Assembly: GCA_009930355.1 (NCBI GenBank)
Contig: RZYK01000026.1
Location: 1 to 16,330, forward strand
Length of the DNA: 16,330 nucleotides
Reading direction: 5' to 3'
Origin: Campylobacterota bacterium
GTDB lineage: Bacteria; Campylobacterota; Campylobacteria; Campylobacterales; Sulfurospirillaceae
The translations under genes were made by a program, and so were the position numbers. The notes below the pieces were generated by a model. It did no database searches. It worked only from the letters and a program-made list of their open reading frames with translations, and was not told the DNA's origin. Below are positions 7,637 through 14,285 of this stretch, in pieces (positions within the stretch are counted from its first letter, which is position 1; every line of letters starts with the position of its first letter).

Positions 7637-7999
7637 ATGGATAGTAGACTGTTTCAGATAGACCCGTATGCGGGCATTGGGTATGGAATGTATAACTCCA
7701 TCAAAGGGGAAGAGGGGAGTTTTGAAGATTTTTTACTCCATTATGACTCCACAAAAGCCAATGACGGTGATAATTCATGGCTAACCAATCTCATAGCGCA
7801 AGACACGCTAAGTAGCCTTAGTTCCCCTGAAGTGTGGGAAGCCATGAACACGTTAGGTATTAGTGGGCTTGATTTTGGGAGTTCGAGCACTTTTTTTGAT
7901 TCGCAAGTCTTTGCACTGAGGATGCAACTTTTTGAAGCCTTTAGCCAGCGTGATGACTACAAAGAGATGGAGCCTCTGTTAAAACAATTGCTCTCTTAG
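7637..7999 (+). CDS. Small acidic protein of unknown function
   Basis: 120 aa that I do not recognise. The start is well supported: ATG 7637 follows AAAAGGAG at about 8 bases. The protein is acidic, without cysteines, signal peptide or membrane segment, so it is probably cytoplasmic. It opens with DPYAGIGYGMYNSI, continues with a loop-like Asp/Ser/Asn-rich middle (KANDGDNSW) and ends in a helical segment (FALRMQLFEAFSQRDDYKEMEPLLKQLL). Codon use resembles the housekeeping neighbours. It is divergent from pyrB and its stop overlaps the stop of the convergent gene by four bases. Coding status is supported by the ribosome binding site and sensible composition. Function unknown. Confidence 0.75.
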   Translation: MDSRLFQIDPYAGIGYGMYNSIKGEEGSFEDFLLHYDSTKANDGDNSWLTNLIAQDTLSSLSSPEVWEAMNTLGISGLDFGSSSTFFDSQVFALRMQLFEAFSQRDDYKEMEPLLKQLLS

Positions 8000-8352
8000 C
8001 GACACACGTAGGTGATAATATCTGCTTGTGCACTTCCAATGGTGGGTTGATACCATTGCGTAGGTGTATTGGTTGAAATGGCTTTGGCTGAATTGATGTT
8101 ATGCCCCATCTCTCGCAACACACGTGAAGGGCAGTTGATTTCTACTTTGATGTATAAAATGGTGTCGTAACTAAGGCGTTTGAGGGTCACTTGATGAATG
8201 GTCGCTTGTTTGGTATCGGATAAAATATAGTATTTGTAAGTATCTTTATAAGCCGTTCGAGGGACTTCAACTTCACTATTTCTTCCTGCTGAATATGCGT
8301 TGAGTGTGAATAAGAATATAATGAGTACCATACAATATTTTTTCAAAGACAT
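7996..8352 (-). CDS. Small exported protein of unknown function
   Basis: 118 aa from the ATG at 8350-8352. The frame is open up to 8391, but AAAAGGAG lies just upstream of two adjacent ATGs and the second gives the better spacing and a clean signal peptide. MSLKK is followed by a hydrophobic core (MVLIIFLFTLNAY) and a likely cleavage after AYSA, so the protein is probably periplasmic. The mature part is about 97 residues, with one Cys in EINCPS and another next to the C-terminus (YVCR), a possible disulfide. I recognise no family. The 3' end overlaps the convergent gene by four bases (7996-7999), so no terminator fits between them. Confidence 0.75.
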   Translation of the reverse strand: MSLKKYCMVLIIFLFTLNAYSAGRNSEVEVPRTAYKDTYKYYILSDTKQATIHQVTLKRLSYDTILYIKVEINCPSRVLREMGHNINSAKAISTNTPTQWYQPTIGSAQADIITYVCR

Positions 8353-8431
8353 CATATCTCCTTTTGTTGAGGTTTGAAAATTGTAACACAAAAAACTTCA
8401 AGAGGGATTAGCCTTTTGTATAGGTTTTTTT

Positions 8432-8458
8432 TATAATTTATTCAACTTTTGCTACAAT
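8432..8458 (+). promoter_or_regulatory. Candidate promoter of the GGDEF/EAL gene
   Basis: Two possible -10 boxes precede the gene: TATAAT at 8432-8437, just after a run of eight T, which is the usual Campylobacterota arrangement, and TACAAT at 8453-8458. Neither has a good -35. Either gives a 5' leader of roughly 35-60 bases. Confidence 0.45.
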
Positions 8459-8498
8459 GATGATTCCCCATTCTTTAAGATTTCAATAAAGGCAAACC

Positions 8499-9803
8499 AT
8501 GCAAAAAAGTGTCCCAAAAGAGATATCTTCATCTGAAAAGATTGACATGCTCTCACGAGAATTAGAATTAATGCAAAAAAGCCTTGTTGAACAGTTTTAT
8601 GCCGATTCTCTGACACGTTTACCCAACCTTTATAAATTACGTCATGATCTTGAAGAGCACAATGAATTTACATTAATTCTCGCTAATATTGATAATTTTA
8701 AACTTTTGAATGATTTTTATGGTTTTGTTGTGGGAGATTTTATTTTGGAGTCTTTTGCTAAAAGCTTACAAGAGAGCCAAAAAGATGGGACGGTTTATCG
8801 CATTGCTGGAGATGAATTTGCTATTTTAATTAAAGAAAAGATGAATTTTTATATTCTAAAAGAGTACGTTGAATTTCTCTCTAAAAAGTTAACACACCTG
8901 AAATATGCCTATGCACAAACAGAGATTTATGTTGATTGCACCCTCTCTTCGAGTGCCAGTAGATCTAATCATGATATATTTTCTAAAGTGAATATGGCAC
9001 TTAAATATGCAAAACAACAACAACTCAAGTATTGGATTTATGAAGATAGTATGAGCTTTTCGCAAGAGTATGAAAATAACCTCAAATATGCTTCAAAAAT
9101 ACGTAAAGCTATTGTGGATGCTTCGGGGATTGTTCCCTATTTTCAGCCCATTATTAATAATAAAACGAATGAAATTGTAAAGTTTGAAGCACTTTCTCGT
9201 TTAATTGATGAAGAAGGGGTAATTCATGATCCCAATAATTTTATTCCTGTGGCAAAAACTATTAAAGTGTATGATAAAATCACAATGATGATTATTGAAA
9301 AAAGTTTTAAAATTTTTGAAGAATACCTATTTGATTTTAGTATTAATCTCTCCTTTGAAGATATTATAAACCCAGAGATTTGTGATTTTATTATTGAAAA
9401 ATTAAGAACATCAAATATGGGACATCGTGTAACCTTTGAGCTTTTAGAGTCTGAAAAAGTACAAGATTTTAATAAAGTCATGCTCTTTTTTTACGAAATT
9501 AAACGTTATGGCGCTAAAGTTGCCATAGATGATTTTGGGAGTGGATTTTCTAATTTTTCGTATGTTATTAAATTAAAACCCGATTTTATTAAAATAGATG
9601 GCAGTTTAATTAAAGAACTTGATAGAGATAAAAATGCTCAAATTGTAGTTGAAACGATTGTGAGCTTTTCTAAAAAATTGGGTATTAAAACCGTGGCAGA
9701 GTTTGTGCATTCTAGTACAGTACTTTCTGCTGTAAAACAGTTAGGTATTGATTACTCTCAAGGTTATTATATCGATATGCCTTCTCCTGTATTTGGCTCT
9801 TAG
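8499..9803 (+). CDS. Tandem GGDEF/EAL c-di-GMP protein, likely phosphodiesterase
   Basis: 434 aa. After a short helical N-terminus (about 1-33, coiled-coil-like) comes a GGDEF domain (about 35-180) with signature AGDEF at 103-107 and no RxxD inhibitory site in the usual place. An EAL domain (about 200-430) has EAL at 230-232, then SINLS, FELLES, IDDFGSGFS, FIKIDG, the late Glu in VAEF, and QGYYID. All catalytic EAL residues appear present, so c-di-GMP hydrolysis is likely. The GGDEF domain has Ala for the first Gly, so it may be an active cyclase, a GTP-binding activator of the EAL domain, or inactive. There is no membrane segment or PAS/GAF sensor, so its input must come from a partner or from GTP. 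Start ATG 8499 follows a moderate AAAGGC site. Monocistronic by layout. Confidence 0.92.
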   Translation: MQKSVPKEISSSEKIDMLSRELELMQKSLVEQFYADSLTRLPNLYKLRHDLEEHNEFTLILANIDNFKLLNDFYGFVVGDFILESFAKSLQESQKDGTVYRIAGDEFAILIKEKMNFYILKEYVEFLSKKLTHLKYAYAQTEIYVDCTLSSSASRSNHDIFSKVNMALKYAKQQQLKYWIYEDSMSFSQEYENNLKYASKIRKAIVDASGIVPYFQPIINNKTNEIVKFEALSRLIDEEGVIHDPNNFIPVAKTIKVYDKITMMIIEKSFKIFEEYLFDFSINLSFEDIINPEICDFIIEKLRTSNMGHRVTFELLESEKVQDFNKVMLFFYEIKRYGAKVAIDDFGSGFSNFSYVIKLKPDFIKIDGSLIKELDRDKNAQIVVETIVSFSKKLGIKTVAEFVHSSTVLSAVKQLGIDYSQGYYIDMPSPVFGS

Positions 9804-9808
9804 CCCCT

Positions 9809-9820
9809 TTTACATGTAAA
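9809..9820. repeat. TTTACATGTAAA palindrome between convergent genes
   Basis: A 12-bp copy fills most of the 20-base gap between the GGDEF/EAL stop (9803) and the minus-strand stop at 9824. There is no other terminator-like sequence in this gap, though the palindrome is too A/T-rich to be a classical terminator. Confidence 0.85.
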
Positions 9821-9823
9821 GAT

Positions 9824-10174
9824 TTATACGACTTCTCTGTCCCATAGGATGCTTACGCCGTACTCTGGATTGGTAACAACGTATTTAAAATATTCACGTG
9901 TTCCTTTTTTCCCGTGCAAACGAACCACAATTTGTCCCTCTTGAAGCAATTTTTTCATCTCCAACTCGCTCAAACTTCGTTTGTTCCAGCGCAACAGTGC
10001 ATTGGAGTAAACTTGAAAACGGCACGTTGAGGTGGCACTAAAAACATAATCATCGTTCACATCTCTCTCTTTAATGGCATGTTCACAATGGTAAAGATGG
10101 ACTTTTTGACCTCTGGCGGTTATCGTTTGTGAAAGGACATTTCCCCCACAACAAGGACATTTCCCTAAAATCAT
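9824..10174 (-). CDS. Orphan topoisomerase C-terminal zinc-ribbon-like protein
   Basis: 116 aa. It begins with CPCCGG (Cys6, Cys8, Cys9), followed by HCEH and a Cys just before RFQVY. The second half (SLSELEMKKLLQEGQ, then LHGKKGTREYFKYVV and ILWD) follows the pattern of the repeat found at the C-terminus of type IA topoisomerases (Toprim_Crpt-like: CPxCGG...CxFxxW...LsexexkkLLxxGkt...L.gf..KkGkxF.A.l.l). No topoisomerase core is present, so this is a stand-alone module that probably binds nucleic acid through zinc. The start ATG (10172-10174) has AAGGTG four bases upstream. It is separated by 80 bases from trxC and transcribed in the same direction. The relationship is recognised by pattern, not by alignment. 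Actual role unknown. Confidence 0.65.
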   Translation of the reverse strand: MILGKCPCCGGNVLSQTITARGQKVHLYHCEHAIKERDVNDDYVFSATSTCRFQVYSNALLRWNKRSLSELEMKKLLQEGQIVVRLHGKKGTREYFKYVVTNPEYGVSILWDREVV

Positions 10175-10254
10175 GTAACACCTTACTGGTTAGATAGAAA
10201 CATGATACCAAAGTTAAAAAGAGGCAATTAAAAATATTTCAAAATGAAAGAAAA

Positions 10255-10677
10255 CTACAAAAACCTCTCCACAAAAGCATCCAGTCCCTCATCGTTCATT
10301 GCGCCACTCACACGCTCAATCTCTTTACCCTCTTTAAAGACAATCAGCGTAGGAATCGAGCGGATTTTAAAGCGGGTGGCTAAAAACTGCTCGGCCTCAG
10401 TGTCAACTTTGGCAAAGAGAACACGAAGCGGATAGGCACGTGCGGCTTGCTCGAAAATAGGGGCGAACATTTTGCATGGTCCACACCACGGTGCCCAAAA
10501 ATCGACAATAACAGGAACATCGGTACTCTCTAGTATCGCTTCAAGGTTATCGCTACTCAGCGCAATAGGATGTGGGTCAAGGAGGGAAGCTTTGCACTTT
10601 CCGCAGTTGGCTTTTTTATAGACGTCAAGTTTTGGAACGTTATTGGTTGCTAAACAGTGTGAACAGATCACTTTCAT
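10255..10677 (-). CDS. trxC: Thioredoxin 2 with N-terminal zinc finger
   Basis: 140 aa, the normal length for TrxC. It is a cytoplasmic disulfide reductase. Two CxxC pairs (Cys5/Cys8 and Cys25/Cys28) form the N-terminal zinc site that separates TrxC from TrxA. The thioredoxin fold follows, with WCGPC (active Cys65 and Cys68), Asp59 in VDFWAPW, and the cis-proline at SIPT (Pro109). ATG lies at 10675-10677. Its Shine-Dalgarno AAAGGA overlaps the stop codon of the DUF4392 gene upstream (gap of three bases), so the two are co-transcribed and probably translationally coupled. TrxC is linked to oxidative stress in other bacteria; here only the operon link to a D-glutamate cyclase-type gene is seen. 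Confidence 0.93.
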   Translation of the reverse strand: MKVICSHCLATNNVPKLDVYKKANCGKCKASLLDPHPIALSSDNLEAILESTDVPVIVDFWAPWCGPCKMFAPIFEQAARAYPLRVLFAKVDTEAEQFLATRFKIRSIPTLIVFKEGKEIERVSGAMNDEGLDAFVERFL

Positions 10678-10680
10678 CGT

Positions 10681-11517
10681 TTATCCTTTGGTTGCGTAAT
10701 CTTTAAGTGCGTGTAAAATTTCAGGCTCTATTTCCCACTCTTTGCCATCCACTGACATCACGGACTCTCGTTTGATGCCATCGACGGAGCCTTTAGAGAC
10801 GATAAAAGCTAAGTACTGCTCAACGGCTTCAAACGTAGGTAGAAGGCTTACATGTAAAACCCGCTCAAGCTCAGCGATAAAGCCATAACCACCCCAGTTG
10901 GAAACCGAAGCAATCATAGGATAATCACACGCAATAACGCAGTAGTCATTAAAATACTCTTTATTTTCAAGGGCTTTGGCAAAACTTCCCATGCCCACTT
11001 CATTGCCGCCATCGCCGATACCAAAGCTTGGAGCGGTTTGTGAACCTAGTTTGAAAAGCTCATCCACAGGTGCGGTAAACTCTTTCACCGAAACACCCCT
11101 TGCGTTGAGGTAGTCGCCTTGTGCATTTTGTCCGCAGCGCTCAATCGAGAGATGTGCAATAGGTTTGTACTTGTTTAAAAGCGCTTCATATTCGTTTACA
11201 TGTAAGCCTTGAAACGGTATATAAAGGGTTTCAATTTCAGGAAAATAGCCCTCACAAAATGCATCGGTGACAATAATGGGCTTAAAGCCTATCTTTTCAA
11301 ACGCTTTGCCTAAAAAGTACGCACCCAGCGGTCCATCGGTCTCAGCATAACCTGCAACGTAAAATCCTGTGTAGATAAAAACTACACCTCGCTCTAGCTT
11401 TACAAAGGCATTGACCGCTTTTTTGGTGTGTTCAAAAGGAAAAAGTGCTTGAATTTTGTCCATATGGCGAGTGGAATGTTGTAAAACAATCTCTTCAACG
11501 CTGTGAAATCTCTGCAT
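10681..11517 (-). CDS. D-glutamate cyclase C-terminal-type protein (DUF4392)
   Basis: 278 aa. It matches the DUF4392 family by conserved blocks: GFYVAGYAETDGPLGA near residue 50, IERCGQNAQGDYLNARG in the middle and GIGDGGNEVGMG after it. DUF4392 is the C-terminal half of mitochondrial D-glutamate cyclase (DGLUCY), which converts D-glutamate to 5-oxo-D-proline. A bacterial stand-alone version plausibly acts on D-glutamate or a related compound; the exact reaction is inferred. No signal peptide. The start ATG (11515-11517) follows AAGGA, which continues directly from a TTACATGTAA palindrome. Two more copies lie inside the coding sequence (10848-10857 and 11196-11205), both read as Leu-His-Val. 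It heads an operon with trxC and is divergent from a DUF1445 gene, the other half of DGLUCY. Confidence 0.85.
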   Translation of the reverse strand: MQRFHSVEEIVLQHSTRHMDKIQALFPFEHTKKAVNAFVKLERGVVFIYTGFYVAGYAETDGPLGAYFLGKAFEKIGFKPIIVTDAFCEGYFPEIETLYIPFQGLHVNEYEALLNKYKPIAHLSIERCGQNAQGDYLNARGVSVKEFTAPVDELFKLGSQTAPSFGIGDGGNEVGMGSFAKALENKEYFNDYCVIACDYPMIASVSNWGGYGFIAELERVLHVSLLPTFEAVEQYLAFIVSKGSVDGIKRESVMSVDGKEWEIEPEILHALKDYATKG

Positions 11518-11525
11518 AAAAATCC

Positions 11526-11535
11526 TTACATGTAA
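11526..11535. repeat. TTACATGTAA palindrome in a divergent control region
   Basis: This copy lies 8 bases upstream of the DUF4392 start. On the minus strand it runs straight into AAGGA, the Shine-Dalgarno of that gene, just as the 7612-7627 copy does for its own gene. Confidence 0.85.
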
Positions 11536-11551
11536 AAGTTGACGTTAAAAA

Positions 11552-11575
11552 ATTGTATCTAAAATTTGCTACAAT
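11552..11575. promoter_or_regulatory. Back-to-back -10 boxes for the D-glutamate cyclase pair
   Basis: TACAAT occurs on the plus strand at 11570-11575 (for the DUF1445 gene) and on the minus strand at 11552-11557 (for DUF4392-trxC). The two boxes are 12 bases apart, so the polymerases would compete for one site. No good -35 is visible on either side. Confidence 0.5.
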
Positions 11576-11597
11576 GTGTGCCAAAAAAAGGATGAAA

Positions 11598-12365
11598 ATG
11601 TGTCCAAAAGAGCTTCGTGCTAAAATTGCCAAAGGTGAATTTACACGACCTACAGCGGGCGAATGCCCTGGGTATATTCAGATGAACATGGTAGCCCTTC
11701 CTCGTGCGTATGCCAAAGATTTTGAAGCCTTTGCTCGTGAAAATTCTAAAGCGATTCCCGTGCTTGAAGTGATACACGAAGGGCATTATTCTAAAGTTTT
11801 AGCTTCTGGGGCAAATATTTTAAATGAAATCCCCAAATACAATATTTTACGTGATGGGGTTTTGGTGGAGACGGTTACGGATATAACGCCGTATTACACG
11901 CCTGATTTGGTCTTTTTTCTCATTGGATGTAGTTTCTCCTTTGAAACGGCACTTATCGAGAATGGTATGCCATTGCGCCATGTGGATGAACAAAAAAATG
12001 TGGCGATGTACCGCACTAACATTGCACTCAAACCTGTGGGAGGATTTGAAGGTGAAATGGTGGTGAGTATGCGCCCTATTAAAAAGGAAAAAGTGGCAGA
12101 TGCGTGCGTGGTGACCAGCCATTTTCCTAGGATGCACGGTTCACCCATTCAAGTGGGCTATCCTGAAATGATAGGCATTCACGATGTGACACATCCTGAT
12201 TATGGCGATGCTATTGCCGTAAAAGAGGATGAAATTCCACTCTTTTGGCCGTGTGGTGTGACACCTCAAAATGTGATTACACAAATGAAACTTCCTTTTG
12301 CTATTACCCACGCCCCAGGACACATGTTTGTAACCGATAAAAAAGACAGCGAATATTATGAATAA
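11598..12365 (+). CDS. D-glutamate cyclase/hydro-lyase family protein (DUF1445)
   Basis: 255 aa from ATG 11598, which has AAGGA at a 5-base spacing. The frame is open to a TTG at 11553 and includes an ATG at 11574, but those lie in the promoter and have no ribosome binding site. The protein follows the DUF1445 (YcsI-like putative hydro-lyase) family: RPTAGECPGYIQMNMV near the N-terminus, FFLIGCSFSFE, NVAMYRTNI, MVVSMRP, HGSPIQVGYPE and a C-terminal PLFWPCGVTPQ...THAPGHMF. DUF1445 is the N-terminal domain of eukaryotic D-glutamate cyclase. The divergent neighbour encodes the DUF4392 half, so both halves are present as separate genes. Likely cytoplasmic. Substrate (D-glutamate or 5-oxo-D-proline) is inferred from the DGLUCY precedent. 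Confidence 0.87.
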   Translation: MCPKELRAKIAKGEFTRPTAGECPGYIQMNMVALPRAYAKDFEAFARENSKAIPVLEVIHEGHYSKVLASGANILNEIPKYNILRDGVLVETVTDITPYYTPDLVFFLIGCSFSFETALIENGMPLRHVDEQKNVAMYRTNIALKPVGGFEGEMVVSMRPIKKEKVADACVVTSHFPRMHGSPIQVGYPEMIGIHDVTHPDYGDAIAVKEDEIPLFWPCGVTPQNVITQMKLPFAITHAPGHMFVTDKKDSEYYE

Positions 12366-12403
12366 ATTGAGGTATTTTTAGGTTTTTTTTGAAAAAAAAT
12401 GAT

Positions 12404-12409
12404 TATAAT
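12404..12409 (+). promoter_or_regulatory. -10 box (TATAAT) for the structured leader
   Basis: A perfect TATAAT follows runs of T (12383-12390) and A (12392-12399), the usual Campylobacterota promoter form, and lies about 40 bases after the DUF1445 stop. It predicts a transcript start near 12416. Confidence 0.7.
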
Positions 12410-12415
12410 TTCGCT

Positions 12416-12494
12416 ATGGAATTTAAGGGTTTACGTGGCGGTGTCTAAATCAAGGTTTAGATGGTAATGCCCCTATTTTTTTAGGGCAATTTTT
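12416..12494 (+). promoter_or_regulatory. Structured leader with terminator-like hairpin
   Basis: Three pairings can be drawn. An outer stem pairs GGGTTTAC (12427-12434) with GTAATGCCC (12464-12472, one bulged T). Inside it GTCTAAA (12443-12449) pairs with TTTAGAT (12456-12462). A terminator-like hairpin TGCCCCTA (12468-12475, one bulged C) pairs with TAGGGCA (12482-12488) and is followed by five T (12490-12494). The terminator and the outer stem share bases 12468-12472, so they exclude each other, as in attenuators and riboswitches. It could equally be a free-standing small RNA of about 80 bases ending at this terminator. I do not recognise a known family. The next start codon is 17 bases on. 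Confidence 0.5.
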
Positions 12495-12510
12495 GAATGA
12501 GAAAGAGATA

Positions 12511-12792
12511 ATGACGGTCAATGAAGCAGTTTTAGAGATGCGTTATGGTGGCATTCCTGAGGAAGATATTGAAGAGATTCTTGAAATTTGCAAGAAAAAA
12601 GGGCTAACACCTCAAAATCTTGATAGCGAGTTAGAAAAAAAAGGTTTTGATAAAGTGTTTGAATTTGAATACGATGCAAGTGAGAGTTGGTTTGAAAGTG
12701 GTGCAAGTGCGCCCGCTTCTAAGCCTGCTACAAAACAGGCACCAGAAAAAGGAAAAAAAGCCAATGGCAAAACAACTACGTCAGATTATTGA
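12511..12792 (+). CDS. Small protein of unknown function with charged tail
   Basis: 93 aa from ATG 12511. A TTG at 12493 in frame is less likely because it lies in the terminator T run. The ribosome binding site is weak (GAAAGAG). Residues 1-60 are predicted mainly helical and acidic (VNEAVLEMRYGGIPEEDIEEILEICKKKG, then LDSELEKKGFDKVFEFEYD), ending in ASESWFES. The last 30 residues are a low-complexity Ala/Pro/Lys/Thr tail, probably disordered. No signal peptide or membrane segment; single Cys. I do not recognise the family. It overlaps the next gene by 29 bases, which points to translational coupling with the ester cyclase, and it lies directly downstream of the structured leader. Confidence 0.7.
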   Translation: MTVNEAVLEMRYGGIPEEDIEEILEICKKKGLTPQNLDSELEKKGFDKVFEFEYDASESWFESGASAPASKPATKQAPEKGKKANGKTTTSDY

Positions 12793-13177
12793 AGAGTATT
12801 ATGAAGTGGTTTGGAATGAGCAGAAGCTTGACCAAGCACACCATTTTTTAAGTCCTACCATCAATTTCAGAGGTTCACTGGGTATGAAAGTGGAGGGCAT
12901 TAATGGTTTTGGTGATTATGCTAAAATGCTTTTTGGTGCGTTTTCGAACCTTTACCATGTGATTGAAGATGTGGTTGTTGAAGGCGATAAAGCAGCCGTA
13001 CGATTGGTATATACAGGTTCTCATACAGGCAAGCTGTTTGGGTTTGAGCCCACAGGAAATCGTATCCGCTACTCAGGAGCATGTTTTTTCAAATTTGAAG
13101 ATGATAAGATTGTTGATGCGTGGGTTTTAGGTGATTTGAATGTACTTTATGGACAATTGACTGCTTCAGATCATTGA
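12764..13177 (+). CDS. SnoaL-like ester cyclase (NTF2 fold)
   Basis: 137 aa from ATG 12764. The frame is open further upstream, but that part is the shadow of the preceding gene, and AAAAGGAAAA precedes this ATG. The sequence follows the SnoaL-like polyketide cyclase/ester cyclase pattern of the NTF2 superfamily: IIEEYYEVVWNEQKLD, then INFRGSL, GINGFGDYAKMLFGAFSNL, VVVEGDKAAVRLVYTGSHTG, LFGFEPTGNRIRYSG, FFKFEDDKIVDAWVLGD. Most members outside polyketide clusters have no assigned substrate, and no polyketide genes are here, so the fold is safer than the reaction. It starts inside the 3' end of the previous small gene and its stop overlaps the convergent DMT permease by seven bases. Confidence 0.85.
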   Translation: MAKQLRQIIEEYYEVVWNEQKLDQAHHFLSPTINFRGSLGMKVEGINGFGDYAKMLFGAFSNLYHVIEDVVVEGDKAAVRLVYTGSHTGKLFGFEPTGNRIRYSGACFFKFEDDKIVDAWVLGDLNVLYGQLTASDH

Positions 13178-14028
13178 GTTTTTCGCACGTAATGTGTTCT
13201 GAGCGAATGAAAAATTAAAGTTGTAACAATAATAGCACCGCCTATAAGTGTATTTGGATGCGGTGCTTCCTTCAATAAAATCCAGACCCAAAATGGGGCA
13301 AGCACAGGCTCTATAATCGTTAAAAGAGCCACCTCTACTGAAGATAAAAACTTCGTTCCTATTCCGATGAATGTACGAGAAAGAGGTGTAAGAAAAGCAC
13401 CAACTCCTACAATAATACTTAAAGAGTAGTTGTCTGGTATGATAATAGGAGCACTTAATGCTGCCAATAAAGAAGCTATCAATGCACCTGTTCCAAAGCA
13501 TGCGAGTCGATTTGCTTCTTTGTTCCTTTCTAAAATAGTGAGCATAGAGACAAAAGAAAAAACGCAACCAAAAGCGTAAAGATTGCCTTTCATATTACCA
13601 AGAGCGACATCATGAAAGAGAATCATACTAAGCCCAATAAAAACGAAAAAGATAGCAATAAATGTGCGCAGAGGGGTTGTTTGTTTGAAAAAAAGAAAGC
13701 CAATCCCGGCACTAATAAGCGGTCCTGTACTTAAAATAAATACCGCACTTGCGACACTGGTGTGTTTAATAGCCAAAATAAAAAAAAGATTACTCAGTGC
13801 AATACAAAATCCACTACCAATAATGGTCCAAAAATCTTTTTTATAGAGGATGAAAAAGGTTGTTTTGTATTTGAAAAATAGTGTAAGATTCATTGTGGTG
13901 AACATACACAAACCAAAGTAAAACGTAAAATTTTGTGCACTCACAAGGGTCATTTTAATAAGGGGTGATTCAAAACTCATCAAAATCATTCCCATGGTGG
14001 TAATACCAAAAGCCTTTGTGTAAGTCAC
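13171..14028 (-). CDS. EamA/DMT superfamily permease
   Basis: 285 aa, the normal length for two EamA repeats with about ten membrane helices in the inner membrane. Hydrophobic stretches alternate through the whole length. The repeat-closing patterns LSNLFFILAIKHTSVASAVFILSTGPLISAGIGFLFFKQ and, in the second half, SSVEVALLTIIEPVLAPFWVWILLKEAPHPNTLIGGAIIV are typical of drug/metabolite transporters. Substrate cannot be told. The start GTG (14026-14028) lies five bases after the VF530 stop codon; the ribosome binding site is weak (GAAG), and the ATG at 13993-13995 would cut into the first helix. Probably co-transcribed with the VF530 gene. Its 3' end overlaps the convergent ester cyclase by seven bases. 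Confidence 0.88.
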   Translation of the reverse strand: MTYTKAFGITTMGMILMSFESPLIKMTLVSAQNFTFYFGLCMFTTMNLTLFFKYKTTFFILYKKDFWTIIGSGFCIALSNLFFILAIKHTSVASAVFILSTGPLISAGIGFLFFKQTTPLRTFIAIFFVFIGLSMILFHDVALGNMKGNLYAFGCVFSFVSMLTILERNKEANRLACFGTGALIASLLAALSAPIIIPDNYSLSIIVGVGAFLTPLSRTFIGIGTKFLSSVEVALLTIIEPVLAPFWVWILLKEAPHPNTLIGGAIIVTTLIFHSLRTHYVRKTQ

Positions 14029-14032
14029 TGTT

Positions 14033-14266
14033 TTACTTCGTTGTTTGTGTGTGAAAGTTAAGGTAGAGTTTTTCTATTTTTGCTCGTGCCCAAGGTGTTT
14101 TTCTAAAAAATTTTAAGCAAGATTTGATGCTAGGATTTTCATGAAAGCAGTTCATATGCATCATTTCATCAAGTTTTTCCCAACCATAATGTGCGTGTAG
14201 CTCTGTAACGAGCTTTTCTAGAGTAATGCCATGCAAAGGGTTGTTTTTATGTTCGTTTGAATTCAT
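14033..14266 (-). CDS. VF530-family (DUF2132) DNA-binding protein
   Basis: 77 aa, the usual size for this family. It keeps the conserved wording NPLHGITLEKLVTEL, HYGWEKLDE, NCFHENPSIKSCLKFFRKTPWARAKIEKLY. VF530 proteins are small helical proteins described as DNA-binding; their physiological role is not settled. ATG 14266 follows GAGGA at a 4-base spacing. The 57-base gap to the short-chain dehydrogenase gene upstream contains two TTACATGTAA palindromes. The DMT permease follows five bases after the stop, so these two genes form an operon, and the dehydrogenase may be part of it. Confidence 0.9.
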   Translation of the reverse strand: MNSNEHKNNPLHGITLEKLVTELHAHYGWEKLDEMMHMNCFHENPSIKSCLKFFRKTPWARAKIEKLYLNFHTQTTK

Positions 14267-14285
14267 ATAGTCCTCAAAATAAGAT

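Noticed and set aside
11553..11597. Upstream starts (TTG 11553, ATG 11574, ATG 11592) for the DUF1445 gene
   Set aside because: They lie in or on the promoter and Shine-Dalgarno. ATG 11598 has AAGGA at proper spacing and the family homology begins there.
12647..12763. N-terminal extension of the ester cyclase
   Set aside because: The extra 39 residues are the shifted-frame shadow of the preceding gene. ATG 12764 has a purine-rich ribosome binding site and fits the domain start.
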